From Deuterostichococcus epilithicus (Eukaryota > Chlorophyta > Trebouxiophyceae > Prasiolales > Stichococcaceae), in assembly GCA_033439295.1 (NCBI GenBank), contig JAVTLE010000021.1:558009-622008 (forward strand): a stretch of 64,000 nt of DNA, given 5' to 3'. Made by a program: the position numbers and the translations under genes. Shown here in pieces: positions 37,901 to 50,100 of the stretch. Position 1 is the first letter of the stretch, and each line of letters begins with the position of its first letter. The notes under the pieces are model-generated. The model searched no databases. It was not told the origin of the DNA and saw nothing but the letters and a program-made list of their open reading frames with translations.

Positions 37901-40405
37901 GGACTTGACTGCATGATGGGCCGCAACAGACTTGTATCATTGCTGCATCTGGACAACACCGGCACTGGCGCGGCACCACGACTACTTCTAAATTCGCTAC
38001 GCTATGACACTTTTGCTTTGAGAAGTCGCTGCTGTGACTGATGGATGGTCGTCGCTTTGCGTCGGTTCACAGTGGACGCCGCCAGTATTGGAAGCGCACA
38101 AACGAGGCGGCGCCCGCGCCAACGAGGCCGCACGCAAGCTCACCGCTGTTGGGGTGCCGCCGTCAAAGTGCAGCGAGCTGTTCCAGCGGGAGGCATGGCA
38201 GCAGGTGCTTCTCGCCTTGGTCGTTTCGATCCGGCTTCTGCCTCCTCCAAGTCCAGTGCACCACGCATTGGATGCCTACCTCAGACCATGGCTGCGGGTG
38301 CGGTTGTGACGTTTCAGCGCACGCCCTGAACACAGGCAGATGCTGAGGACGGAACTCTGGCTGCTCACAGTCTGAGTGCAAATCCTGACCAGGTCTACGG
38401 CGGAGGTGGCTCACCGTCTCTGACTTCTCGCCTGCTTTTCAATCATCTCAACCCCGGCACAGGCCCATTAGACGTCTCAATCCCTGCACAGGAGTATGTG
38501 CGCATTGCGGCGGTGCTGCAGCTGCGCAACGTGCTCATGGCGCTGAAGCCCAACACGCCGCTCGCGCCGCTGCGGGCCGCGGCGGCCGGCCTGGACGACA
38601 GTGCAGCCCGGGCAGCGCTGCCAGACTCCAGCGGCGTCGCTGCCGACAGGCAGTCCGACGGCGGCGGCGGCGACGGCGGCGGCGGCAGCTTCGTGGTCGA
38701 TGTCACGCAGCAGCAGGTTGCGCCGCCGGTCGATGGCACGCAGAAGCAGGTTGCGCCGCCGGCAGACTCGCCGGGCTTCTGGAACGACCTGCAGAAGGTG
38801 GGGTTGAATACAACTTCACGGTTCAGCTGCCGGCGGTGTTCCGTGCTCCCCTCAAGCTCCTGCATCTGGCTCGTACCGCGTTTGGCGGCTACTTGCAGCG
38901 ACTTTACGGATCCCTAAGCCGAGTCAACCAGGTGCGCACTGCCCTGTCAGGCATCAGAGACGAGGAGCGCTGCTGGTTCAGTCCCACCATCATCACCACC
39001 GTTCCCTGTTGACCCTGCATCTTGTGCCGCCGAACAGGCGATCACCGAACTGGTGTCCCGCAGCCAGGCGGTGACAGCGGCGGCAGAGCAGCAAGTGTCG
39101 CCGCCAGCGGACGCCAAAGATGCGGTGCAGGCACTGGAAAGCCTGCGGCGCGGCAGCTTGATGGTACTTGTCGACTGGGGCGACGAGCGCCAGCTCGTGC
39201 AGCAACTGGGGCGCCTGCCAGACGAGGTGGGCGCTTTGTGCCGCCTGAGGCCGTCGAACCCGCACAAATGCTGCATCTCCCATGCTGCATCTGTGCACAC
39301 GTCCTACCTTCCTGCGCCTTCCTGGCACAGAGTGGAGTGCGCAGCAGGCGGTAGTCTGGCATGACGGCGCGTGTGCTCTCGTGCTCCCTGCATCAGCGCA
39401 ACTATTACGCCAGTGGAAGTTTGCAGCGCGTGCTGGACGGGCACCTACCTCAGCCGGGCCCATGTGTTCAGCTGGCACCATTGCGCAGTATGGCGGCCAA
39501 CCTGCCAACCTCCAACATGCAGAAAACCACGAAAGCTCTGGATGCCCGACAGCCTGTCATTGAGAGGGTAGCCTCCTCTCCTGCAGGCTGTGCGGATCGC
39601 CCTGCGGACCGCACTCTACAGCATTCACCACTGCGACGTGGAGCAGGGCAGGCCGCCGCCGCCGGTGCCGCCGCCCGGCTCGCCGCAGGAGGACGCTGCG
39701 TTCGTGTCGCGCGTGCTGGAGTGCGACCCCGACTGGGCCGCGTTCGAATCCAGGTGGGCGCGTAAGCAACTGTGTCTTGAGAACGGCGTCTCCAGAGGGG
39801 GGACTGTCGCCGCGCGTCAGTGGGTGCGCGCACAGGTGTGCTCGCAGTGCCGCAGCCCTCGCGGACATGCACGTTGCTCATGCTCTGCTGCAGAGCTGTT
39901 GGGCCGAGACCAGGGCCGGTGGGCGTTCCTGGTCCTCTGCACTCCCACTGTGACAGAGGCGGGCGTGTGCCAGGTTAGCCTGCCAGCAGTGTTACCTGGC
40001 GCTCTTGTTGCGGTGCTCGTTTGATGTCCCCCCTGTCCGCAGGAGGAACCTGCTGGTTTCCAGCCGCCAGACGGACGATTGAGCTCGTTGCCGGGGACAG
40101 CTTGCAAAAACTCAAACGTTACCCTCCCAGACCCTGAGGTTTTTGGCCTCACATCCCTCGACACTTCGCCCTGCAGCTTCGACACGCCGGCGGGGGAGAG
40201 GCAGAAGCAGGCGGAGATGCGAGCGCTCGTGGAGCAACACAGCACACGGAAGCGCGGCGGCCGACGCGCCGCGACAGCAAAGGAGCTGGCGGAAGCGGCG
40301 GAGGCCCAGGCCGGCAGCGGCGGCAGCCGTGGGAAGGCCGCCGGGAAGGGCGGCAGCCGCGGCGGCAGGGGCACCACCAGCAAGGGCTTTGGCGGCAAGC
40401 GCTGA
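28971..40405 (+). CDS. Large Nudix-domain protein with acidic linker and unknown C-terminal half
   Basis: Phase-consistent exons: 28971-29724, 29949-30090, 30517-30689, 30831-30902, 31120-31205, 31567-31703, 32111-32328, 32628-32836, 32985-33170, 33534-33623, 34009-34140, 34690-34926, 35564-35719 (GC donor) and 35889-36016. Probable further exons: about 36212-36397, 36672-36827, 37049-37169, 37476-37589, 38492-38797, 39038-39226, 39587-39753 and 40177-40405 (TGA). The protein begins with a Gly/Ser/Arg-rich region. A Nudix fold follows: GVLVYTFDKRGELLMLLGR, then a Nudix box with GGKREPTD and REMWEESGG. Nudix enzymes hydrolyse nucleoside diphosphates linked to another moiety. Here the first glutamate of the box is not clearly in place, so activity is uncertain. 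Then come an Asp/Glu run (32690-32836), unrecognised helical exons, and a basic C-terminus (RGTTSKGFGGKR). It could be two genes, but no internal start is evident. Two Ns near 29834. Confidence 0.65.
29227..29335 (+). repeat. Gly-Ser/Gly-Asn coding minisatellite
   Basis: Tandem GGCAGC/GGCAAC hexanucleotide units, followed by AGC runs, inside the first exon of the Nudix gene. They encode a flexible Gly-Ser-Asn stretch and keep the reading frame. Confidence 0.85.
30281..30596 (+). repeat. Triplicated exon: two degenerate copies before the Nudix exon
   Basis: The exon starting at 30517 (YLGSRLREPEN, QWRAAGVLVYT) has two diverged copies just upstream, at 30281-30356 (reads ILGSRLPEPEDRRWHAGRV) and 30396-30470 (reads YLNSRLGVLEDGEWRAEGV). 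The first copy has no good acceptor. The second has an AG directly before it and a GTGAGT at 30492. Confidence 0.8.
31981..32165 (+). repeat. Duplicated exon start in Nudix gene intron
   Basis: 31980-32036 is a diverged copy of the start of the exon at 32111: both read TGCAGCGTGC, then nearly the same AGCACATCTTCCTC and GGGCCTG. The upstream copy keeps the acceptor but has drifted in frame. Confidence 0.75.
33706..33740 (+). repeat. Intronic pentanucleotide microsatellite
   Basis: A run of GCTGT/TGCTG pentamers within the intron after exon 33534-33623 of the Nudix gene. Confidence 0.8.
34421..34760 (+). repeat. Exon copies, one inverted, before the exon at 34690
   Basis: The exon beginning at 34690 (EIKRGQVVWQLRYTLSLQG) has a direct copy at 34421-34481 (ELKRSQVDWQLRYTLPLQG) complete with acceptor, an inverted fragment at 34550-34577, and a shorter direct fragment at about 34584-34620. 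The inverted fragment is complementary to 34453-34481. Confidence 0.8.
35337..35620 (+). repeat. Duplicated exon copies before the exon at 35564
   Basis: 35420-35478 resembles 35561-35619: both begin CAGCTTGTGA and share CTGTCGGACCTGCTGCG or TTGTCGGACCTGCTGCG. A third, shorter match (CAGCTGGTGCGCAAGGTTCTG) is at 35337-35358. Acceptor-like CAG is kept in each. Confidence 0.75.
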
Positions 40406-41118
40406 CGTACCCAGCGCTGCACGTTGAATGGCGCGCGACCGTCCTGAGCTTGTATTATGACTGCACAGCGCGCGTTCAACAAGCTGAGACGCGGTTGCTC
40501 AACTACCGGCCACTCTGCTTTAGGTGTGAGGACGTGCTTGGTGCCGCTGCTTTGCACTTGGTCAGTATCAGACGTATTCAATTGGCCCAGCTTTCTCCTG
40601 GTGTTTGCCTCAACGGAGCGAATGGCGGCATAGTGTATGAACTCGAGTAGGGAAGAGAACTTCAAGGCTCTGCTTCAAGGGCGCGTCACGGGGGACTATA
40701 CACAGCCCGTGCAGTGGCGCCTTCTCGTGAAGTGTCGGTCCAGATCTCATTCCCGATCTTCACCCTCAAATTTCAGCGCACATTGACACTTTGGCAACAA
40801 ACTACAACAATAGCCGCTGCTGGCATACTGCGCCAAGCACGAACACGTCGTCCTGTTGGAGGACGCAAACATGGTGAGCCCGCGCTAATATGTTCTTCGG
40901 GCTTCGAGGGATTCCGGGAGGTCATGTACATGAACGATGCGCTCCATTGTCTCTGTGTTCTCAGGAAGCAAGCAGACGCATCCCGCTGTAGACAACCGAT
41001 GGACGATGCCGGCATGGAGAAAATAAATATTTCCTCTTATCCCCGATGAAAACGGCTGCCGCTCCTGTGTGGCGACCTCCAAAGCAGAGATGTATCGATC
41101 TCAGTCCAACCTCACCTG
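40406..41118. other. Intergenic region with AT-rich promoter candidate
   Basis: Between the Nudix gene and the cysteine-rich gene. An AT-rich block AAATAAATATTTCC near 41020-41033, about 90 nt before the ATG at 41119, is the best promoter candidate. Nothing else is recognisable. Confidence 0.4.
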
Positions 41119-44100
41119 ATGACCGAGAAAATTCCAAGCTCGTGCCGTGCTGGTGCACAGAGCATCCGGCCGCCGGGCCGGCGGCCCTGGTCGTCTGCGG
41201 TACATGTTCTCAACAGCGCCCTGCTCGTCGCACTACTGGGATTGCTGGCGGCGTCCTTGGCAGCCGCAGCTGCTCCGGACATGTTGTCGGCAAGCGGCGT
41301 CGAATTCGTCCAAAACGAGGTGATGATACGCTCATTCGGGATGCTGCGGTTGCACTTTCTGAGGTACATACGCTTTGTACTGGTACAACCAGTACTGTAG
41401 GAATCAGCAACCTTTACCCAAAAAAGAGTTTTGAGTCGCTTCTATGAATCTATGTCCTAGAATGTTTCAGCAACGCTTGACGCGCTGTCTAATCGCTCTC
41501 AGCTTGGTGATCGATCGACGATGTTGTACCCATGATCCGCACAAGACATGAGCAGTGTTGCCACGCTGGGCGGCGTGCAAGTCCGGCCCGGTACATCAGA
41601 TGAGGCCAGGCTGCCTTTGCAAGCTCCGCCGGTGACCGCTTGAGCCGAAGGCGATGGCATGCTGCCATCCCATGCATCAATTTCGATCATCAGTCTGCTG
41701 CCCATCATCATAATCATGCATGTGCACCATGGACCGAAAGCGCCACAGCAGCATCATGCTTGGGCCTTGATGCAAAGTTGACGAATTCCACCGCTGGCGC
41801 ACTCTGATAATGCATTTGAGAACCGTGCCATTACCCGCTGACATGCAGGGCGGGTGCATTGTGGCCGGCCGAATGTGCCCCCGCCTGACGACTCAGCACA
41901 CCTTGCTGTGGTTGGTCAGGGCACCCAGTACTCTACTCCTTGTTTGTATGCCGGATCTTGATCTGATGTTCGCCTCGGTCGCGCGCTGCAGGGCCGTCAG
42001 CTGAGCCAGGCATCGCCAACAAGCTGCCTAGCGCGCTTCGGGCGGCACTGCCGGCGCTGCACCATCCAGCGCGGTCGCACAGGCCGGTGCACATCCGTGG
42101 ACTTCCCCAAGCTGTTCACCCTCAAATCGGGGCGTGTCGGTGTGCCTCTGAACTGCTGAATTCCCTCCCCTCAGCCTTGCTTGATCATCATTGAGGCGGC
42201 ATGCATCCATTGCTGGAGCGGTCCGGTGCGCAGCGCAGGCAGCAAGCCTGCACGATGCAGCTGCACGCAGTCAGCCGTGCGTGCGGTATCGCCACAGTGG
42301 CAGAAGCTGACATCTGTCTGAGTCATGCGCCTGATTGAAATGCCCACTGAATTTCCCGTGTGCATTCCGTGCCTGGCAGTCGCGCGGGCCGGCATGGAGC
42401 TCTCGAAGAACTCCCGGGAAGGAGCACGCACATGCCGCCGCGGCTTCCGCAAGAGCAAGGCCGGCAACTTCAAATGTCTGCCATGCAAGGGAGCCACCTA
42501 CCAGCCCAGCCTGGGAAAGACGGCGTGCTTGACTTGCAAAGCGCCCGGCCGCGTCAATGCCGCCAAGACGACCTGCTCAAGTAAGGCATCTACAACTGTT
42601 GCGAGCTGCACATTCTCGTTGTTGGGCCTGAGTGCATTATAAACACCAAATACTTGACCAGCCAACAAAGTTCAACAAATGGGGACGGAGGTGCTGTGCG
42701 CACATTGCAGCTAGTCAGATCACTTGCGCAGAGACAGGTCTATCAAAACTCTAAACGTGGCATCATCAGCATGATCAGTCAGTATGCAGGGTCGACCTGC
42801 ATCTGCTCATGCACGCCTGTCACATCAGTACCCCGCTGACCATCGCCAACAGGCTTTGTGCTGGCGTCTGCTCGCAGGGCGCCCGTCTACTCGACCCTCG
42901 AACAAGCCCTCGAGAAAGCCTACGAAGAAGCCCACGAAGCGATCCTCCAAGATGCCCACGAGGTCGAAGACACCCACCCCTGTGCCCACATCTGCACTTG
43001 GCGGCCCGACCGCCGGGCCCAGTGGCAGCAGTAGCTCCGGCGAAGCATCCTTCTTGGGTCCCGGCTCCTACGCAGAAGCCACAAATGTCCCCGACACCAT
43101 TCCTGCTGGGGGCAGCACGGCGCAACCCGCTATCAAGATCACCCTGCAGCCCGGAACCGCGACCGGCACCACCGCGGCCGGCACCACCGTTCTCGCCATT
43201 GGCGTGACACTTTCCGCCGCCGGCCTGCTCCAGCTGGGTGCCAACGCCCAGTTGCAGGTGCTTTGGGGACCTGCTGTGGCGTGGGGCTGGCAAGGGGCCC
43301 CGCTCACTTCATGCAACGCCAGTCTGCTTGCTGCCTAATGTTTTGAGCCATGATCTCTCTGCATCTTTGTCAGCTCTCAGCTGAGCTCCAGGTCCGCCAG
43401 TCGAGGTGTCATAGTCGGGTTTGCACCTCAGCTGCTCCGCCTCTGCTGATCTGCTCTTTGCCCTGCCTGCAGGTCGCTGCCATGCTGGCAGGCGCCGCGC
43501 AGGCGCGCGTCAAGTCGACTAGCCTCTCCTTCACGGCCGCAAAGGGTGCCGGCGGCCGCCGCCTGGTGCAGGCATGCTCGGCTACGAGCCTTGTCGTCAC
43601 TGTCACCGCGTACCAGGACTTTTCCTCCTGCGCCGCATTTTCTGCAGCCGTGACGGCGCAGGTGCGTTGCTTCTGCTGCTGCTGCTGCTGCTGGGGCCCC
43701 GGCGGCGGCGGAGGCAATGGTGGAGGCAACCTCATTCGCATGCATTGCAGAGCTTGCACGGCGTCCAGCCATTGCACTCACTAGCAAAGCACAGCCAGAC
43801 CGGCTGGGTACTGGATAGTGAACTAGTTGATTCTGTCAAGGCACCAGCGCCGAGGGCCAATGGCTGCCAATCCCGTTCTTGTGCTACCACAGCTGACCCC
43901 GACCGCTGGCGCTGCAGCAGCTGCTTCCTGTGCCAGCGAAACGGGCGCTATCCGAAAGGTGGTGGCGACAGCGGACGTGGCAGTGCCCTTTGGCGGCTCC
44001 ATCGTCTTCCAGGTTCGCCACGATACCAGCCTTCTGCCCTTCAGCTGCCGTCAAGCACTCGTCTTGCAAACCTTGCGGGAAGTATTGTAGTTTGCGGCGC

Positions 44101-47100
44101 CAGTCCAGGGTCTGGGACCCGCAGCATGTGGCTGCGTCGCTGAGCCGTGAGTCGTACAAAACAGCAGGTAGAGAGTGTCAGTGCTTGGCGAGTTGTTGAA
44201 GCAATGCCTCGCTCTTGCATGCGATGCTGAGCACACACCTGCATGTCTACACCATGCATGGATCCCAAGAAACGACCTGGGCTGACAATATGCAATTCGA
44301 CGCCGCAGAACGCGCTATTTACCTCCTTCACCTCCCTGGACGTAGTGAGTAACCCGGCCTGCGGTTCCGCCACCATCACAGGCCTGACGCTCGACGTGGA
44401 ATCCGGTGCCGCGGCGCTGCCATCCGCTATTATCTCGGGTCTCACAACCACCGCGCCGACTGCTGCGCCCACCGCCGCGCCGACTGCCCCGCCCACCGCC
44501 GCGCCGACTGCCCCGCCCACCGCCGCGCCGACTGCCTCGCCCACCGCCGCGCCGACTGCCGCGCCCACCGCCGCGCCGACTGCCGCGCCCACCGCCGCCC
44601 CACGGCCATGCCCACCGCCGCGCCCNCCCCTGCTCCNGANGNTGCNACGGNGATGCCCACTGCCAGCACCACTGCAGCCCCGACAGCCAGCCCCACGAGC
44701 GCTCCGAGCGACGCCGCCCCGACTACTGCGCCATCTGCCACCGAGCCTCTAATGACTGAAGGCCCCACCTCAGCGCCAACATGGATGGCGCCGACTGTGG
44801 GCCCGTCCAATCTCCCGAGGGCGTCGCCGCCAGGGACTCCGTGGCGATGCCTGCCGGGCTTTGGCTTCAACGTCGTGGCCCGCACCTGCACCAAGTGCCG
44901 CGCAGGTGGGCTGCAGCTGTCTCTGCATCCACTGACTCCTCCTCTACACTGGTGATCCGCCTCTCGTCTCGGTTTTCTGATCGGACATGTTGTGTTTTGA
45001 CGTATTATGTGCATCTTAGGCAATCCTGCATTTTTTTCGAGTTTGTCATGCCCGCAGCTTGCAGCATGCATTTGTGCTCTCTATGCTCATGGCCAGTTTG
45101 CCTTTGCCCTGATGCACGTACTGCTGGCATTGATTGTACGAAGCCTTTTCAGACGCAGGGCACATGCAATGCCGCAAGACAGCAATGAGTCAGAATCTGA
45201 TTCTGATGGCACTCTTGCTCGGTTGCACCTCAGGTACCGCCAGTGACGGCAGCATGCCCTGCATCAATTGCGGATTGACGAACCAGACGACCTTCTTTGC
45301 CACTGGCGCTTCCAAGTGCCAGGACTGGTACGGTTGCTGTGGCTGCTGTGTCCCCTTCTGTGACGCGGAAATGCTGGTCAAGTCAAAGGACTGAACGCTC
45401 TATCACCACTGCCTGCCTGATAACGGTTCAAACCCCCTGGCAACACACACCATCAACCAGTGATAGCGGACTAATGACACGCTGTCGATGTTTGTGCAGT
45501 GAGGTCTGCGGCGCGCCATTTGGCAATGGCGTCTGCCAAGCAGTCGGTGGTTGCTCGGCCTGTGACGCTGGATATTATACATCTGAGCAGGGGCGCTGCA
45601 TACGTGCGCACCCCGCCTGGCTGCCAGTGTCAACCTCCTGCATGCTCGCAGCATTGCAGCCACATCATCGCTCGTGGGAGGAATGTTCTCTGGTGCCCTG
45701 TGCTGTTTACGACATCGCTGCTGCCTCCGTGCAATGTTGCTGGCTCTTATCCCAGAGTTTCACAAGCACGTACATATCGTTTATATGTGGCTTGTCACAC
45801 ATACACACAGGGTGCAAGGAAACCGAGTACAACCCGACACCGGGCGCTTCCAGCTGCTTGCCATGCGGCAACAACTGCGACGTCTGCGACTTGTTCACGG
45901 GGACCTGCGAAACCTGCGAGTCAGGCTACGGGCTCAACGCCACCGATAGCACATGCTCAGGTGCGTGCCATCAGCTGGTGTTTGTGCACCGTTGCAGCAA
46001 GGTTGTGGCATTTGAAGCAGCGCGTCACACAGCTTGCCCTACTTCAGGTGCACTCGCACCTCGTACGATGCATTATAACATCTGGACATCTGAATGCTGT
46101 CTTGATAGTAATATTGCTGACTGCCGCAGAGTGCCCAGAAGGCCAGTATGCCGGTGGGGCGGGCAGCGTTGGTGGCTCCGTGTGCCGCATGTGCGATGAG
46201 CAGTGCAAGCTTTGCATAGCCGGGTATGGTTGCGGCAGATGCGTTGACGGCTGGCAGCCGGGATTCCCAGTAGAGGGTGTGTCTGCCTGTGAGAAGTGTC
46301 CGGCGGGCCAAACCAGCATCGGCTACCTCTGCACCGACGAAGTGTGCAATGCCAAGTCGGGCGATCGGGTTTGCGACGATGAATGCTGCACCAGCGATGA
46401 CGACTGCCCGACGGAGCATACCACCTGCGACCGTTGCCGCGCCGGCTACTTTGCTGCTCCATCGTTTCAAATGAACACCACATCCGCATGTCAAGGTGCG
46501 GCAAGCAATCTCGAGGTCTTGCATGGCTCCACTTTGGCACCCACTAGGTTGATGTGCATGTTCCTGCTGACATGTGTTAAGCTGTCCTGCTCTGCTATGC
46601 AGCGTGCCCCGCCGGAACCTATCGCCTGCCAGGAAACGACACCAGCAACACGATGTGCATGACGTGTGACGCACGGTGCCTGCCTGGCAGCTGCCGCAAG
46701 GTATGCAAGCTGACTAGTAGAACTCTTTTGCTATTACACGCAGTTGAGTGAGACTCTTCATGTGACGTGCTGGGCATGTTGGCACATCGTGTGTGTCATC
46801 GGCGCACATACACAAAATGAACGAAGATATGGGTACTGTTATGTTTTGGTGACTTGGTCAAGTTTGTACTTGCAGTCCAAGGGTTGCGTGCAATGGTGCG
46901 CTGCATTTTTGCAACTTGGTCATGGTGTTCTTGCATTATTGTTGCAGTCTGGAGCGCCAGATCATGTTCATCATCTTGCGTGTTATGTCGCTTTTGCAGT
47001 GAACCTGGATATGGCCCCGAAGGTGGCAAGTGCATCAAATGCGACGCGATGTCTCTCAGCGATGGAGTTGCCTCTTGCATGGGTAGGTCCCGATCCAGAG

Positions 47101-50100
47101 TAATGCCGCAACGAAGTGCTGACTGCCAGATCTGCTTCTCGTACTTGCAGCCAAGTCAACCATCAGTTCTGTTGCGGTGCAGCGTGCCCGTCCGGTACTG
47201 CGCCATCATTGAATGACACCGCCTGCGCTGGTGCGTGAAAAGCATTTGCTTCACGCATAGATCGGCCACCTCTCCACTCCCTCTCATCTGGTACACCCAA
47301 AACTCATGCCCTCTGAAGTTGCGATAGCAGTCAATCCGTTAGTTCTGAAGGGCATCATGTGTGCTGTCGGTGCAGGTTGCGGCTTCAACCAAACCTCCGA
47401 TGGCTTTACATGCGTCAACTGCTCAATGGCCTGTGCCAACGGCCTTCCTTGCGACACGAAAAGCGGCATTTGCGGTACCTGTCCAGCAGGCCAGGCGCTG
47501 CTTTGGTCCCCCCCAAATTGCAGTGGTGAGATGTCGCTTGCTGGCGTTGATGTGCCGAGCGAGACGACATGAGCGACGATGCATGACGACCTGCTGCACA
47601 TGAGCACCGTCATGCTTTCCGTGGCAACACTGTTCATGCCGAGCGGACCTCTCCTACCAGTGGTCAGTCTTCTCCGTCGCAGAGTGCCCCGCGGGCACAT
47701 TCAACGCACATGGATCGGCTGGATGCTCCCCTTGCCCAGGTGGGCATGGAGATCTCGTTGCATTGACACCACATGTCCATGTGCGAACAATGTCCAAGCA
47801 TCAAGCGGTGGCTGACTGTTTGAGCTTGGTGATGCAGCCGGTGCCTCCTCAGCGTCAGGTAGCACCAAGTGCACGCTACTCCCGCGCCGCTGCGTGGGGA
47901 TAGATGCTGCCGGTTCGTGCGTGCAGTGCAAGCCTGGATTCGGCCTTAGCGCTAACGGCACATGCACAGGTTTGTTCCATATTGAGGCCTACACAGTTCA
48001 GAGTGTGTTCAGAGATGTTGCTGTCAGGCAACCTCCATCGAGCTGGCTTGATACCGACTTGCCAAAGATAACATTTAATTTACAATATGCTGCAGAGTAC
48101 CTCGAGGGAACCTTCTCCAACAACGAGACAGCAGGGTGTGTGGCCTGTACCGCGGCCCCTGCATGCGCATCCTGCGACCCCAAGACTGGTTTCTGCGACC
48201 TTTGCGAGCCCGGCTACGCACTGCCCGACGCACCTGAAGAGGGCTCATCGTCGGACTCCCCTCCGACCTGTAATGCTTGCCTGCCGGGGCAGGCGTCTCC
48301 TGATGGCGACTATTGCGAGGGTGAGCCCTACAGCATGTCCTCATACAAATTGCCTGCGATTTGAGCAGTAGTTTTGGCTTTTGCGCGGCCGAATTCATAG
48401 CCTGTGTATGCTAGGCTATGCACGGATGTCTTTGGTGTGATCAGGTGCCACCTCGCGTCGCAATTCAGCACGAGAATGATGCGCTCTGCTCCATCCATGA
48501 CTTATCTACTCTGCAGACTGCGAATACGGATTTGATCCAAGCTATACCATCATGCCGGCGAGTCCCGAATGCCTGCTCTGCGACCCCAAGTGCAGTGATG
48601 GCTCCTGGTGAGACATGCCGCCCCCTCTGACGCAACGGCCATCCCCATGCGAGAGCTGCAGCATGCATGCTTTCAAACCTGTCATGATGCTCTGAGCTTT
48701 TGAGTTTCGTCAAAGGCTTCGAGCAAATTTGCCCAGCTGCCGGCTCAGAGTGATTCAGCCAACAAGCAAGTGCCTTACTTGCGTCTTGATTCTTGGTGCA
48801 GCTCGCCTTCTCGAGGTTGCCTGCATTGTCAAGACGGCTATCAGACGGACGGCAATGGTGGGTGCGCCCGTTGCGCTCCCGGAGAGTACACGCCTCCAGA
48901 GGCCGTCGGCAAATGCGTGCCCTTTCAGGGCACATGCGCGTATCCACTTGATCCTGGCCGTGGATGCCCCTCGGTGAGTGCTGCCAAGTTCTTGCCTCAC
49001 GGAATGATCCTGGTTGCATGCATGGCATAAAGGTCACATGTCAAGCCCCCGTGATCTGTACGTAATTCCGCAGAGCAATCTTGAAAACATAATATCCTCC
49101 ATCTGCAATGATTGAGGTGAGATTTTCAAATTGCAAAGTGTGCGCCTGGCACGGAACCTGATGGGAACGGCGATTGCACGACGTGTGCCCCAGGATTTTT
49201 CTCGTCCGGCTTCGAATGTACAGGCAAGGACAATATGTGTCTTCCAAGGCAGCTGCCCCTTACTTTTGCTCCGTGTGTCATTACCTTCCAGCTGTGTTAT
49301 AGCCTGTGTGAGTTCAAATGTTGCATTCATGGAGTTGTTATCGGGTGAAAGCAGCTGCACAGGCTGAGCGAGACATGACGTGTTACCCAGCTGATTGGAC
49401 CACTTCATGTATTGTAGACTGTGGCGAAGTGGCGGGCTTCAGCATGTTGCCCGGCGCCTCAGAGTGCACGCCCTTTGGGCCAGATTGCCAACGGGACTAC
49501 TCTGACTATGATGACGAGGGGGAGTATCCGTATTATGCCAGCCGCACCAAGGGCTGCACCAAATGCGGTCAAGACTTCATCCCCGTCGACGGCATATGTA
49601 CCAGTGCGCAATGGCCTGACTTGCTCCCTCTATCAGTTATTAATGCCTCAGTGCGCACAATAGGACAGGCGTGACAGCACCAATATCCATGAAGCCCAAG
49701 GGAGATTTGATACGCAGGCTGTCCGACCAATGCCACGACGTTCTACCCCTACACGGAAAAGGTGACAGGGCAGCGCTGTATCCCTATGTGCAACAGCATG
49801 CCTACTGCACCAACCCAGCTGCAGGATGCGCTTGCGTCACAGAAGGGTGACTGAAATGCAATCTCCCCACACGAATGCTGCAGGTTTGCACGGAATGCGG
49901 ACCGCAATGCCTTGGCAAGTGCAGCAACGGAGGGTGCTCAGGCCCCTGTGAGGCAGGCTCTGCATTCGACTACACGGCGTCTGACATCAACACTTGCAAG
50001 AGTAAGTTTGTATGCAAAGCGCTGTATGGCATTCTTGCTAGCCATTGTGCGGAGCGTCACATGAACAAGCAACTGCTGTAGAGATTTCCATTGCTCGAAT

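Noticed and set aside
45415-45440. GGTTCAAACCCC, resembling a tRNA T-loop
   Set aside because: No matching acceptor stem, D-arm or anticodon arm could be found around it.
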